Assembly: GCF_900129375.1 (NCBI RefSeq)
Contig: NZ_FQVN01000006.1
Span: 124,001-188,000, forward strand
DNA: 64,000 nucleotides
Direction: 5' to 3'
Source of the DNA: Streptoalloteichus hindustanus
GTDB lineage: Bacteria > Actinomycetota > Actinomycetes > Mycobacteriales > Pseudonocardiaceae
The notes below the pieces were generated by a model. It made no database searches and was not told where the DNA came from. It saw nothing but the letters and a program-made list of their open reading frames with translations. Every line of letters starts with the position of its first letter. The first letter of the stretch is position 1. Below are positions 46,463-55,481 of this stretch, in pieces. The translations under genes were made by a program, and so were the position numbers.

Positions 46463-48055
46463 TCAGAAGACGGTGCCGACATCCTTGCTGACAATGCGGT
46501 CGAGGCAACGCTCCGCGAGGGCAGCGACTGTCCACGATGGATTGCAGCAGCCGGTGGACCCGGGGATGAGGGCGGCGTCGACGACGTAGAGGCCGGGGTG
46601 CTCGTGCACCCGGCCGTCGAGGTCGCAGACCTTGCCCAGCACGGCGCCGCCCAGCGGGTGGAACGTGTAGGGGTCGAGCGCGTTGAGGTCGACGAGGGTG
46701 CCGCCGGTGGCGCGCACGAGGCGGTCGAGGGTGGCGCGGATCGCCTCGCGAGAGCGCAGGTCCGCGCTGTTGGGCCACCGCAGCACCACCTCGTCCGCGC
46801 GGCCGTCGTAGTGGAAGCGCCCGTGGCCGTCCGGAATGCCCATGCCCAGCATCGCCATCGTGTGCAGCTCGAAGGGCAGCGGCGCGGGGCCGTGCTCGAC
46901 GCTGACCGGACCGGCGGGGTCGCCCCAGTCCAGGATGGCGGTGCAGGCGGGGCCGCCCTGGGGTGGATTGGTGCGCTGGGGCACGAAGTTGCGCAGGAAG
47001 AGCCGGTCGCCGTTGTTGCCCCAGTAGGCGCCGACGTCGTCGGGCAGGTCCGGCATGGCGCCAGTTCCCTTGGCGCGCACCAGGATTCGGGACGTTCCGG
47101 CGGACCCCGCGCCCAGGAACAGGGCGTCGGTGGTGACGACGAAGTGCTCCAGCACCTCGCCGTCGGTGTTGATGCGCTCGGCACGCACCACGTAGCGGCC
47201 CGCGTTGTCCCGGCGGATCTCCCGGACGACGTGCAGTGGCGCGACCGTGACGTGCCCGGTGCGTTCCGCCGCCGCGAGGTAGGTGCGGTCCACGGAGTGC
47301 TTGCCGGAGTTGTTGACCCCGTAGATCACGTCCCCTGTGGACATCGAGGGCGGGACCTCGCCCCGCAGCTCCCGGCGCACGTCCTCCCAGTCGACCGGCA
47401 GCGGAACCCGCTCGCCGCGCAGGCCGGCGCGCCGCGCGTGCTCCAGGAACAGCCGGGACGAGGTGTACCGCACGTGGTCGAGCACGTCGTCCGGAATGGC
47501 CGCCAGCCGCAACACCGAGGCCACGCGGGGGTAGAAGACGTGGTCCATCTCGTCGTAGTCGATGCCGCCGACCATGACGCGGGAGAACAGCTCCTCGTTG
47601 GGGCGCAGGGACATTCCCGCGTAGGCCAACGAGGAGCCGCCGACGCCGGCGCCGCAGATGATGTCCATGCCCTCGCCCCGCACCCGCTCGATCACGCCGG
47701 TGTAGGGGCGGAACAGCGCGGGCGGGGAGGCGGGGAACACCGGGTGCGGCTCCAGCCAGCTCACCCGGCGGTCGGGGTGGAGGAACCGGGGGAACGTGTC
47801 GGAGCCGGGGCCGGCCTCCCACCGCCGCCCGCGCTCCAGCACCAGGGTGCGCACCCCGGCCTCGGCCAGGCGCAAGGCGGCGACGCCACCGCCGAAGCCG
47901 CTGCCGACGACCACCGCGCGCCAGCGCTCCTCGCGGGTCGGCGGTCCCGCCGCGCCGGCCGTCGGGGTGGCGGCTGACGGGGTGGCGACCGTCAGGGCGA
48001 CGGCGGTCGCCGCCGTTCCGGTCAGGAACCGCCGCCGGTTGAACCCGCTGACCAC
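46463..48055 (-). CDS. secreted cholesterol oxidase (GMC oxidoreductase)
   Basis: 530 residues with a twin-arginine signal (NRRRFLTG at 6-13) and an FAD-binding GSGFGG at 51-56. Cholesterol-oxidase features: GVGGSSLAYAGM, NNSGKHSVDRTYLAAAERTG, His466 in FHPLGGAVLG and Asn505 in CCNPSWTVAALAER, matching the His447/Asn485 pair of Streptomyces and Brevibacterium enzymes. The expected reaction is 3-beta-hydroxysterol oxidation and isomerisation to the 4-en-3-one with H2O2 release. GTG 48055 follows GAGGAGGGA. It lies downstream of, and on the same strand as, the GH5 and GDSL genes. Confidence 0.9.
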   Translation of the reverse strand: MVSGFNRRRFLTGTAATAVALTVATPSAATPTAGAAGPPTREERWRAVVVGSGFGGGVAALRLAEAGVRTLVLERGRRWEAGPGSDTFPRFLHPDRRVSWLEPHPVFPASPPALFRPYTGVIERVRGEGMDIICGAGVGGSSLAYAGMSLRPNEELFSRVMVGGIDYDEMDHVFYPRVASVLRLAAIPDDVLDHVRYTSSRLFLEHARRAGLRGERVPLPVDWEDVRRELRGEVPPSMSTGDVIYGVNNSGKHSVDRTYLAAAERTGHVTVAPLHVVREIRRDNAGRYVVRAERINTDGEVLEHFVVTTDALFLGAGSAGTSRILVRAKGTGAMPDLPDDVGAYWGNNGDRLFLRNFVPQRTNPPQGGPACTAILDWGDPAGPVSVEHGPAPLPFELHTMAMLGMGIPDGHGRFHYDGRADEVVLRWPNSADLRSREAIRATLDRLVRATGGTLVDLNALDPYTFHPLGGAVLGKVCDLDGRVHEHPGLYVVDAALIPGSTGCCNPSWTVAALAERCLDRIVSKDVGTVF

Positions 48056-48196
48056 GTGGTCTCCCTCCTCGCGCGGACGGGGCAGCCGTTCCCACGCTAG
48101 AAGTGAGCGATATTCACAACAACTCGGTGACCAGCGGAAACGGGAAGACGGCACGGATGCCGGCAGCGGTGTACCCGATCGTGGAACACGGAGGGG

Positions 48197-49657
48197 TCAG
48201 CGCGCACGCGCGGTGATCGTGACCGGGTCCGCGATGTCCTCCGTCCGGCCGAGCGTCACGGCGGCCACCTGGCGCTCGGCATCCCACGCCACGGAGCACC
48301 CGACACCGCACGTGATCACCGGAACGGTCGGAAACCGGGAGCGGGGCAGGAACAACTCCGTCGGTCCCCGCACGTCCGGCCGTGGCCGGAGCACGACTGC
48401 CAGCGCCGAACCGTCGTCGTCCCAACGCACTGGCTCGCCGGCGATGGCGCGCGGGTAGGGACGGGCGAGGCGCTCGGCCAGCGGCGCCCAGCCTCCGCCC
48501 GGCGCGTGCGGCCCCCAACCACCGGGATCGTTGGACCAGTACAGCCACCCGGAGCCGGTGCGGTCGGCCATCGCGGTGACGTCGTCGACGTAGTCGAGCG
48601 CGCCGTCGACCGTCGCGTTCAGACCGAACTCGGCCAGCAGCAACGGAGTTCCGAGCCGGCGGGCGACCTCGGTGTTGGCCCTGCGCCAGCGCTCGACCAC
48701 ATCCCGCGTGATCACCCTGGTAAGTCCGGTGTAGGGCTGGCCGGCGGTGACGAGCACGGGGTAGAGATGGGGCGCGTACGCGATTCTCGGTGGCCCCTGG
48801 CGGGGATCGGTGACCGCCCCGAGCGCGGACGGCAGCCCCCAGTTCACCCCGAGCGCCTGCGGCTCCACGAGAATCCACCGCCGGTCGTCGGCCCGCCGGA
48901 CCGCGTCGATCACCTGTTGGTAGAAGGGCGTCAGGCGGTCGCGCTCGAAGAACGGCCAGACGCTGGTACCCCCGAGCGGCTCGTTGAACAGGTCGTAGCC
49001 CAGGACGGCGTCCTCGTGGGCGAACCGTCGCGCAACGTGCTCCCACATCGCGACGAAGTGGCGCGCCAGTTCGGGATGTGCGCCGGTGGTGCCCCAGAAG
49101 TGGTCGAAGGCGCGCACCACACCGGGCTGGAGGTAGGTCAGTTCCCACGGGGTCTGCGCGGTCGCCGGGAGACCGTCGAAGTGGCTGGCCCAGCGCGGCG
49201 CGCCGTTGTTGGGAGAGCTGCCCGCGACGGCCGGCCCCCAGGTGTCCTGGTGCATGTCGAGCACCACGTGCACACCGTGTTTTCCGTACCACCGGACGCG
49301 CTCGGCGACAGCGTCCAAATAGGACTCGTCGTACCGGCCGGGGCTGGGCTCGACCCTCGCCCAGAAGACCAGGAGGCGCACGGCGTTGGAGCCGAGCTTC
49401 CGCACCTCGGCGGCGATCTCCGCCTCGCCGGTCCACGGCAGCGCGTCGCGGGACTCCTTCGCGCTGTGGCCGTTGTTCATGCCGTGCAGCACCAGTGCCC
49501 GGCCGTGCTCGTCGGTCAGGTGCCGGACCGGGGTTTCCGGTGGGCGAGGGGCGGAGATCGGGGCTTCCGCCGCGTGGGCGTCGGCCCGCTGGACACCGAG
49601 CACCGGCGTCAGCAGGCCGACGACCACCGCCACCACGAGGGCGGCGTTAGTACGCAC
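48197..49657 (-). CDS. secreted GH5 endoglycoceramidase-like glycosidase
   Basis: 486 residues, signal peptide about 1-28. GH5 barrel with acid Glu226 (LFNEPLGG) and nucleophile Glu343 (LLAEFGLN). VVLDMHQDTWG, GAPRWASHFDG and VVRAFDHFW are characteristic of endoglycoceramidases, as is the C-terminal beta-sandwich (about 400-486). Such enzymes cut the oligosaccharide from glycosphingolipids; related actinobacterial enzymes act on other beta-glycosides or steryl glucosides, so the substrate is not certain. GTG 49657 lies inside the end of the GDSL gene, overlapping by 11 bases, which ties the two genes together. Confidence 0.85.
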   Translation of the reverse strand: MRTNAALVVAVVVGLLTPVLGVQRADAHAAEAPISAPRPPETPVRHLTDEHGRALVLHGMNNGHSAKESRDALPWTGEAEIAAEVRKLGSNAVRLLVFWARVEPSPGRYDESYLDAVAERVRWYGKHGVHVVLDMHQDTWGPAVAGSSPNNGAPRWASHFDGLPATAQTPWELTYLQPGVVRAFDHFWGTTGAHPELARHFVAMWEHVARRFAHEDAVLGYDLFNEPLGGTSVWPFFERDRLTPFYQQVIDAVRRADDRRWILVEPQALGVNWGLPSALGAVTDPRQGPPRIAYAPHLYPVLVTAGQPYTGLTRVITRDVVERWRRANTEVARRLGTPLLLAEFGLNATVDGALDYVDDVTAMADRTGSGWLYWSNDPGGWGPHAPGGGWAPLAERLARPYPRAIAGEPVRWDDDGSALAVVLRPRPDVRGPTELFLPRSRFPTVPVITCGVGCSVAWDAERQVAAVTLGRTEDIADPVTITARAR

Positions 49658-51242
49658 GGGACGGAATCCAGTCCTTGTGGCCGTAGCCGCTGAGCTTCGT
49701 CCGCGTCTCCGACGCCCACTGCTGAGCCTTGCCGCCGTCGCAGCGAGACAGGACGAGCGCGGAGCCCTTGCTCGTGTCACTGGTGCTCAGACACAGGTCG
49801 GGGTTGCTGGTCGGGCGCAGCCGCCCGCCGTCGACGGTCCACGTCTGCGCGGCGCTCCCGTTGCAGTTCCAGAGCTGAACCCGTTGCCCTGCCACGAAGT
49901 TCTGGTTCGGCACGTCGACACAGCGGTCGTGGGTCAGCTCGGAGTGCACCGACCGGCGCTGCTCGTCGTACCAGAACCCCTGGTTGCGCCCACCGTGACA
50001 GGTCCAAGTGAGCAGTGCCGTGCCGTTGCGGGCGTTGTAGCCCTCGGCGTCGGCGCACAACCCGGCCTCGGGATTGCGGAGCTGACGGAAGTCCAGCAGG
50101 CCGGGGAGCAGGACGGTGCTCCCGGTGCTCGCCGGGTCGACGCAGGTGGCCCTGGGCAGTCGGGGGTTGGCGTAGAACGCCGCCATGCAGGAGGCGAAGG
50201 CCGCGTGCCCCCTGTCGTTGGGGTGGAAGGACTGCTGGACCGCGTGCGGGTCGAGGATGTTGCCGTTCTCGATGTGCAGGCCGCGCGCCCAGGTGTTGTC
50301 CGAGCACACCTCGTGCCCGTCGAAGAGCCGGCTGGCGTCGAGGAAGCGCGCGCCGGTGTTCTCCGCGGCGCGGCGGATGGCCTGGCCGAACAGGGGAACC
50401 GCCTTGTTGCGCGCGAAGGCCATGTCCTTCAGGTAGGCCAGGCAGCCGCCGCCGTACCAGCCGGGGAAGTTCGGGTTGTCCTCCACGTCCGGACCGGCCG
50501 GCGTGGGATAGCTCATGAGCACGAGTTGGTAGTCCCCGTCGGCATAACCGGCGTCGCGCATGGTCTGTCGCACGCTGCGGACCGCCTGCTCGGCCCCGGC
50601 CCGGGACCTGTCGACCCGCTGCTGCCAGCCGTCGGTGTAGTCGGGCCAGCAGTTGCCCTGGAAGAACACGCGGCGCTTCACGCAGTCGCCCAGGACCGGC
50701 CCGAACTCCACGCCGCCGTGGTCGTTGGCGCTGACCACGATCCATACGAGCTTCAGCCGGGTGTTGCGGGCCTTGACGGCCAGGTTGTCACCCTGGTTCA
50801 GGTCGTCGTACTGGTGTTCTCCGCTGCGGTACACGAGGTTCGCACTGCGCCCGCCGGAACAGGCGAGGTTGAGCGTGAGGTCGACGGGGATTCCCGTGCG
50901 GTGCACGGCGGCGTCCAGCGAGCGGTCGCACCAGTTGTCCGGACCGTGCGTTCCCGGCTCGTAGTTCCCCACGCCCTCGCCGGAGATCTCGCTGTCGCCG
51001 AGCGTGGTGATCGAGGTCCGGCGCTGGTCCGGCGGCCGGATCTCCGGGCTGCCGTACAACTTCACCGCCTCGGCCTGGCGGATCTGCTCTAGGTCGGCGG
51101 GTAGCGGCTGGATGGCGGGGGTGGAGGTGTTCCGGTTCGGTGGCGCGGCCGAGGACGGCGCGCCGGCCATGGCCAGGGACGTGGCGGTGACGGCGGTCAG
51201 CGCGAGGGCCGCGCGTAACCACCGGCGGGTCCGGTCGAGCAT
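49647..51242 (-). CDS. secreted GDSL/SGNH hydrolase with ricin-type lectin domain
   Basis: 531 residues, signal about 1-32. SGNH hydrolase domain with nucleophile Ser84 in TTLGDSEISGEG, Gly/Asn blocks CSGG and VVSANDHGG, and the Asp/His pair in SFHPNDRGHAAFA near 343. Many cysteines suggest disulfides. Residues about 385-515 form a beta-trefoil lectin with QGFWY, QTWTV and QQWAS repeats, which should bind sugars on a target surface. AGAAGGG precedes the ATG. Esterase or lipase activity on lipids at a glycosylated surface is likely, in combination with the overlapping GH5 gene. Confidence 0.88.
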   Translation of the reverse strand: MLDRTRRWLRAALALTAVTATSLAMAGAPSSAAPPNRNTSTPAIQPLPADLEQIRQAEAVKLYGSPEIRPPDQRRTSITTLGDSEISGEGVGNYEPGTHGPDNWCDRSLDAAVHRTGIPVDLTLNLACSGGRSANLVYRSGEHQYDDLNQGDNLAVKARNTRLKLVWIVVSANDHGGVEFGPVLGDCVKRRVFFQGNCWPDYTDGWQQRVDRSRAGAEQAVRSVRQTMRDAGYADGDYQLVLMSYPTPAGPDVEDNPNFPGWYGGGCLAYLKDMAFARNKAVPLFGQAIRRAAENTGARFLDASRLFDGHEVCSDNTWARGLHIENGNILDPHAVQQSFHPNDRGHAAFASCMAAFYANPRLPRATCVDPASTGSTVLLPGLLDFRQLRNPEAGLCADAEGYNARNGTALLTWTCHGGRNQGFWYDEQRRSVHSELTHDRCVDVPNQNFVAGQRVQLWNCNGSAAQTWTVDGGRLRPTSNPDLCLSTSDTSKGSALVLSRCDGGKAQQWASETRTKLSGYGHKDWIPSRAY

Positions 51243-51358
51243 GGCGGTTGCCCTTCTGTGCAGGGGGCGGGGTCGGGTGAGGGATATCACCCGGCCCTGC
51301 ACGCACGGTAACCGCTCCGCGAACGAACCTGAAACCCCTTCACATATCGGGGATCGGT

Positions 51359-52309
51359 TCAGCGCCCCCGTGCGAGCCGCTCCAGGAGGAACGCCCGCAG
51401 CGCGTCGAGATCGGCGTCCACGGCCACCTCGATCTCCCGGCCCACCCGGTTGACCGACTGGCGCCGGCGGTCGCCGACCACCATCCCGCGCGTGGGGCCA
51501 GTTCCGCACTCCACCTCGACGGACATCCGTTGGCAGCGCAGGATGCCCGGCTGGATCGCCTCGGCGAGGGCGACCGCGTCGTGCAGCACCATGACGTCCC
51601 TGCCGAGCGCCTGCCGGTAGTTCGCCCGGTACGGCGCGGTGAGGCTGGTCAGGCCCGCGCCGACCGGTCCGGAGGCGGCCAGCGCGTCGAGCCACTCCGG
51701 GTCCACCGCGCACCGGTGCGTGAGGTCGACCGGCACGAGGACGACCGGCACGTCCTCCTCGACCAGCACCCGGCGGGCCGCCTCCGGGTCGCTCCAGATG
51801 TTGAACTCGGCCACCGCGGTGATGTTGCCGGTCTCCAGGCCGCCACCCATCACCACCAGCCGGTCGATCCTCGGCTTCAGCTCCGGGTGGCAGGCGAGCA
51901 GGAGCGCGATGTTGGTCAGCGGCCCGATCGGCGCGATCGTCACCGGCTCCTCGGCCCGCCGCAGCACGTCGGCCAGGACCTCCACGGCCCGCCGCGGGTC
52001 GATCTCGTTGTGCGGCACGGGAAGCGACCTGGACTGCCCGCCCAACCCGTCGTCGCCGTGGACGTGCGTCGAGCGATGGGGCTGCGGGCGCACCAGAGGC
52101 CGGTCCGCGCCGGCCGCGACCGGGACGTCGTGCCGCCCGCACAGCGCCAGCACGCGCCGCGCGTTGCCGGTGGTCGCCTCCAGGCTCACGTTGCCGAACA
52201 CCGTGGTCACCGCCCGGAGATCGACCTCCGGGCTGCCCACGGCCAGGGCGAGCGCGAACGCGTCGTCGATCCCGGGATCGGTGTCGACGACCAGGGGACG
52301 CGGACTCAT
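51359..52309 (-). CDS. ribonucleoside hydrolase
   Basis: 316-residue inosine-uridine-preferring nucleoside hydrolase. The calcium and catalytic motif DTDPGIDDA is at residues 9-17; VTTVFGNVSLEATTGNA, PIGPLTNIALLLACHPEL, VMGGGLETGNITAVAEFNIW and DLTHRC are family segments. The reaction is the hydrolysis of ribonucleosides to base and ribose in the cytoplasm. The ATG at 52309 overlaps the ribokinase stop codon (ATGA), so both are made from one mRNA and the ribose released is phosphorylated by the partner enzyme. Confidence 0.94.
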   Translation of the reverse strand: MSPRPLVVDTDPGIDDAFALALAVGSPEVDLRAVTTVFGNVSLEATTGNARRVLALCGRHDVPVAAGADRPLVRPQPHRSTHVHGDDGLGGQSRSLPVPHNEIDPRRAVEVLADVLRRAEEPVTIAPIGPLTNIALLLACHPELKPRIDRLVVMGGGLETGNITAVAEFNIWSDPEAARRVLVEEDVPVVLVPVDLTHRCAVDPEWLDALAASGPVGAGLTSLTAPYRANYRQALGRDVMVLHDAVALAEAIQPGILRCQRMSVEVECGTGPTRGMVVGDRRRQSVNRVGREIEVAVDADLDALRAFLLERLARGR

Positions 52310-53148
52310 CGGGCCAACACCGCCTCGACCTCGGCCAGCGTCGGCAGCGCGGGCTGCGCGCCGTGCCGGGTCGCGGTCAGCGCACCCACGGCACACGCCC
52401 TGCGCAACGCCTCCTCGTCGTCGCGCCCCTCCAGCAGGCCGAGGACCAGCGCGGCGGTGAACGCGTCCCCGGCGGCGGTCCCGTCCACGGCGTCCACCCT
52501 CGGCGGCGTCGCCCTGGCGACCTCCCTGCCGTCGCGCAGCAACATGGCGCCCTCCGCGCCGAGCGTCACGGCCACCGTCCGCGCCTGGTCGACGCCCGGC
52601 ACCCCCTCGTACTCGGCCCGGTTGACGACGACCAGGTCGGCGCGGTCGAGCACGGACCTGGGCACGGGCCGCGCGGGCGCCGCGTTGATCGCGAAGAAGT
52701 TCGGCGCGTGCTCGGCGGCGGCCACCACGGCCGACTCGGGAACCTCCAGCACCGTGAGCACCGCGTCGGCGTCGGCGAGCTGTCCGGGGTGGACGGTCAC
52801 GTGCGCGTTCGCCCCCGGCACAACCACAATCGTGGTGTCGGCCGACTCGTCCACCTCGATCAGCGCCACCCCGGTCGCATCCTCCACAGTGGACACGTGG
52901 GTCAGGTCGACGCCGTCGGCGCGCAGCAACGCGAGCGCGGGCTCGGCCATCGCGTCCGCACCCACCGCGCCCACCAGCGACACCCGCGCGCCCAGTCTGC
53001 GCGCCGCCAGCGCCTGGTTCGCGCCCTTGCCGCCGGGCGCCCGCTCGAACCGGGTCGCGGTCAACGTCTCGCCTGGCTGGGGCAGCGCGCGCACCCCCGC
53101 CACGAGGTCGAGGTTCACGCTGCCGACGACGGTGATCGAAGGTGCCAC
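52306..53148 (-). CDS. rbsK: ribokinase (PfkB family)
   Basis: 280 residues. PfkB signature 1 is GGKGANQALAARRLGA; the anion-hole motif is GTAAGDAF (as in E. coli RbsK TAAGDTF), with the catalytic Asp in AGDAF. NFFAINAAPARP and DLVVVNRAEYEGV are further ribokinase segments. The start is GTG 53148, with CAGGAT 6 bases upstream and a G-run that could act as a weak ribosome-binding site. It heads a two-gene nucleoside salvage operon with the nucleoside hydrolase; deoxyribose or pseudouridine kinase specificity cannot be fully excluded. Confidence 0.9.
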   Translation of the reverse strand: MAPSITVVGSVNLDLVAGVRALPQPGETLTATRFERAPGGKGANQALAARRLGARVSLVGAVGADAMAEPALALLRADGVDLTHVSTVEDATGVALIEVDESADTTIVVVPGANAHVTVHPGQLADADAVLTVLEVPESAVVAAAEHAPNFFAINAAPARPVPRSVLDRADLVVVNRAEYEGVPGVDQARTVAVTLGAEGAMLLRDGREVARATPPRVDAVDGTAAGDAFTAALVLGLLEGRDDEEALRRACAVGALTATRHGAQPALPTLAEVEAVLAR

Positions 53149-53370
53149 GCCCCCATCCTGCCCGCTCCACCCCACGATCGTGCGGCTGGCCCGCACCCCG
53201 TTCCCCGAGCTGGGGTCAATCCCGCCGCCGGTCCGCGGACGCGGTTGGAAGTGGGCCCGGGCATCCCGCGTTGTCGTGGGCGCCCGGGCTTCGCGCTGTA
53301 GAGGGGGCTCCAGTCTGTAGCGGAGCGACTACACGTCCGTGTTCGGGGTGGAGGTCAGTCGGCCAGCGCT

Positions 53371-53376
53371 TAGGCT
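53371..53376 (+). promoter_or_regulatory. -10 hexamer TAGGCT, leaderless start
   Basis: TAGGCT, 6 bases, then ATG 53383 of the acyltransferase gene; no ribosome-binding site. Confidence 0.6.
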
Positions 53377-53382
53377 GCGCGC

Positions 53383-54141
53383 ATGACGAGCATGTGGGGG
53401 GCTCCGATGGCCACGCGCTGGTCCGCGTGGCGCAGGCGAGACCCGCAACAGGCGCGGTTCCTGACCAAGGAGTCGTTGCGGTGGGTGTGGCGCAACCGCG
53501 CCTTCACGCCCTGGTACCTGGTCCGCTACTGGCGGCTGCTCAAGTTCAGGCTCGCCAACCCGCACATCGTGCTGCGGGGCATGGTGTTCCTCGGGCGGAA
53601 CGTGGAGATCCACTGCCGGCCCGGCTACGGGCGGCTGGAGATCGGCCGCTGGGTGCACATCGGCGACGGCAACGCGATCCGCTGCCACGAGGGCTCGCTC
53701 CGCATCGGTGACAAGGCCGTGTTCGGCAAGGACAACACCGTCAACTGCTACATGGACGTGGAGATCGGCGCGTCCACACTGGTCGCCGACTGGGTCTACA
53801 TCTGCGACTTCGACCACGTCACCAGCGACATCAACCAGCCCATCAAGGACCAGGGCATCGTGAAGACCCCGGTGCGCATCGGTCCGGACTGCTGGATCGG
53901 GACCAAGGTGACCGTCCTCAGAGGAACGCGGGTCGGACGCGGCAGTGTGCTCGGCGCGCACGCGGTGGTGCGGGGCGACATTCCGGACTATTCGATCGCC
54001 GTCGGCGCTCCTGCCCGCGTGGTGCGCAACCGGAAGGCGGACTACGACGCGAGCGCGGCGGAGCGCGCCCGGGAGGCGGCAGCCGTCGCGGACATGGCCC
54101 GCAAGGCGGCCGAGGCGTTGAAGAAGACCCTCGACACCTGA
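53383..54141 (+). CDS. left-handed beta-helix acyltransferase (Rv3034c-like)
   Basis: 252 residues. A basic helical N-terminus (KESLRWVWRNRAFTPWYLVRYWRL) precedes a hexapeptide-repeat helix from about 60 to 205 (RGMVFLGRNVEIHCRP, RIGDKAVFGKDNTVNCYMDV, VGRGSVLGAHAVVRGDIPDY) and a C-terminal helix rich in Ala. WVYICDFDHVTSDI contains the likely catalytic His. It resembles M. tuberculosis Rv3034c, a putative acetyltransferase of the methylglucose lipopolysaccharide cluster, and keeps its convergent orientation to the GT4 gene. Sugar O-acylation is the inferred activity. Confidence 0.85.
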   Translation: MTSMWGAPMATRWSAWRRRDPQQARFLTKESLRWVWRNRAFTPWYLVRYWRLLKFRLANPHIVLRGMVFLGRNVEIHCRPGYGRLEIGRWVHIGDGNAIRCHEGSLRIGDKAVFGKDNTVNCYMDVEIGASTLVADWVYICDFDHVTSDINQPIKDQGIVKTPVRIGPDCWIGTKVTVLRGTRVGRGSVLGAHAVVRGDIPDYSIAVGAPARVVRNRKADYDASAAERAREAAAVADMARKAAEALKKTLDT

Positions 54142-54326
54142 GCGCGCGCCCTCCTCGTCTCACCGTCGATCCGAGCACATGACCCGATCGACGTTGCTCG
54201 GCCGGCAAACCCTGCGCTGTTGGCGTGGTTCTCGCGGATTCGTCGGGAACCACGCCCCGTGCCCCCGTTCGACCCGCCAAGATCACCCGAGTTCAGCAAG
54301 CCTCGGTGCCCTAAGCGGGGGAAGAC

Positions 54327-55187
54327 ATGTCCGAACCGGACCCGACGTTGCGCGGCCAGGAACTGGGTGAGGAACTGCGCAAGCTGCGCGAGAAGGCGGG
54401 ACTGAAGATCGCCGACGTCGCCGTGCGCATCGACGTCTCCCAGAGCAAGCTCAGCCGCCTCGAAACCGGACGGCGCAACGCCCAGGTCGAGGACGTCGCC
54501 GCCCTTCTGGCCATCTACGGCGTGGTCGGCGCGAAGCGCCGTGAACTCCTGGACCTGGCACGTGAAGCGGACCGACTCGGCTGGTGGCAACGCGACCGCC
54601 CGGACTTCCAGGCCCGCCAGCGCACGCTCATCTCCCTGGAGTCCCAGGCTGACCAGATCATCAACTTCGAGGGCATGAACATGCCCGGGCTGCTCCAGAC
54701 GGGGGAGTACACGCGATCTCTGATGCTGGAGTGCGGCATGGTTCCGCAGGATGAGGTCGAGGACCGGATGGTGACTCGTCTGCGTCGTCACTCTGTCCTG
54801 CATCGAGAGCGCCCCCCGCAGCTGCTGGCGATCATCGATGAGTTGGTGCTGCGACGGATCATCGGTGGGGTCGACGTACTTCGGAGGCAGTTCGATCATC
54901 TTGTTGAACTGTCCGCTCGCCCGAACATCAAGATCCGCGTTGTGCCCAACCAACAAGCGCATCCCGGACTGACCGGCTCCTTCGCGATCTTGAGGCGTAC
55001 GGGCGCGCCGGTCGTGGTCTTCCTGGAGAACATGACCTCCAGCCTGTTCTTGGAGGAGCGCCGAGAGGTTGCCCAGTACGAGGGTGCCGTCCGAAAACTC
55101 TTGGCAACCGCACACAGCGAGGAACACTCTAGGGTGCTGATCGCCGCCCTCGCGCGGAGGCTGGAGACGGAAGCGAGCGTGCCATGA
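54327..55187 (+). CDS. XRE-family regulator with DUF5753 ligand domain
   Basis: 286 residues. HTH at about 14-70 (LGEELRKLREKAGLKIADVA, VSQSKLSRLETGRRNAQVED), then the DUF5753 region with GMNMPGLLQTGEYTRSLM and a conserved HPGLTGSFAIL. This is the common actinobacterial regulator that pairs with a DUF397 protein. GGGGGA precedes ATG 54327. Its stop overlaps the start of the DUF397 gene (ATGA). Its neighbours on both sides belong to a mycobacterial-like cluster in which this module is absent, so it looks inserted. Confidence 0.93.
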   Translation: MSEPDPTLRGQELGEELRKLREKAGLKIADVAVRIDVSQSKLSRLETGRRNAQVEDVAALLAIYGVVGAKRRELLDLAREADRLGWWQRDRPDFQARQRTLISLESQADQIINFEGMNMPGLLQTGEYTRSLMLECGMVPQDEVEDRMVTRLRRHSVLHRERPPQLLAIIDELVLRRIIGGVDVLRRQFDHLVELSARPNIKIRVVPNQQAHPGLTGSFAILRRTGAPVVVFLENMTSSLFLEERREVAQYEGAVRKLLATAHSEEHSRVLIAALARRLETEASVP

Positions 55188-55444
55188 CCAGCGAACAGAG
55201 CGGACTTGTCTGGCGGAAGAGTAGGCGCAGTAGCTACCAGGAAAACTGCGTAGAGGTGGCGTTCGTTCCCACGTGGCGGAAGAGCAGCTACAGCAGCACG
55301 AAGGAGAACTGCGTGGAGGTCACCCTCGCCCGGGGCGAGGTGACGGTGCGGGACTCGAAGAACCCGTCGGGAGCGGCGTTGACGTTCTCGCAGAACTCCT
55401 TTGGGGCGTTCGTGAGCTCGGTGCGGAGCGGTCACCTGGGGTGA
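55184..55444 (+). CDS. DUF397 protein with duplicated N-terminal motif
   Basis: 86 residues. One full DUF397 domain (WRKSSYSSTKENCVEV through VRDSKNPSGAALTFSQNSFG) is preceded by an extra copy of its first half, WRKSRRSSYQENCVEVAF, 21 residues earlier. Normal DUF397 proteins have this motif once. At the DNA level the two copies begin at 55211 and 55274, 63 bases apart. Start overlaps the XRE gene stop. DUF397 proteins act with XRE/DUF5753 regulators in Streptomyces (for example Scr1/Scr2 pairs), with roles in development and antibiotic production. Confidence 0.9.
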   Translation: MTSEQSGLVWRKSRRSSYQENCVEVAFVPTWRKSSYSSTKENCVEVTLARGEVTVRDSKNPSGAALTFSQNSFGAFVSSVRSGHLG

Positions 55445-55481
55445 CCGCTCTGTGGGAAGCAGGGAAGGGGTGTGGTGTGTC

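Noticed and set aside
46598-47977. Long open frame opposite the cholesterol oxidase gene
   Set aside because: It mirrors the GC-rich third positions of a well-supported gene and its product is low-complexity with no family features. Similar long antisense frames at 25299-27782, 58549-60171 and 30942-34025 were dropped for the same reason.
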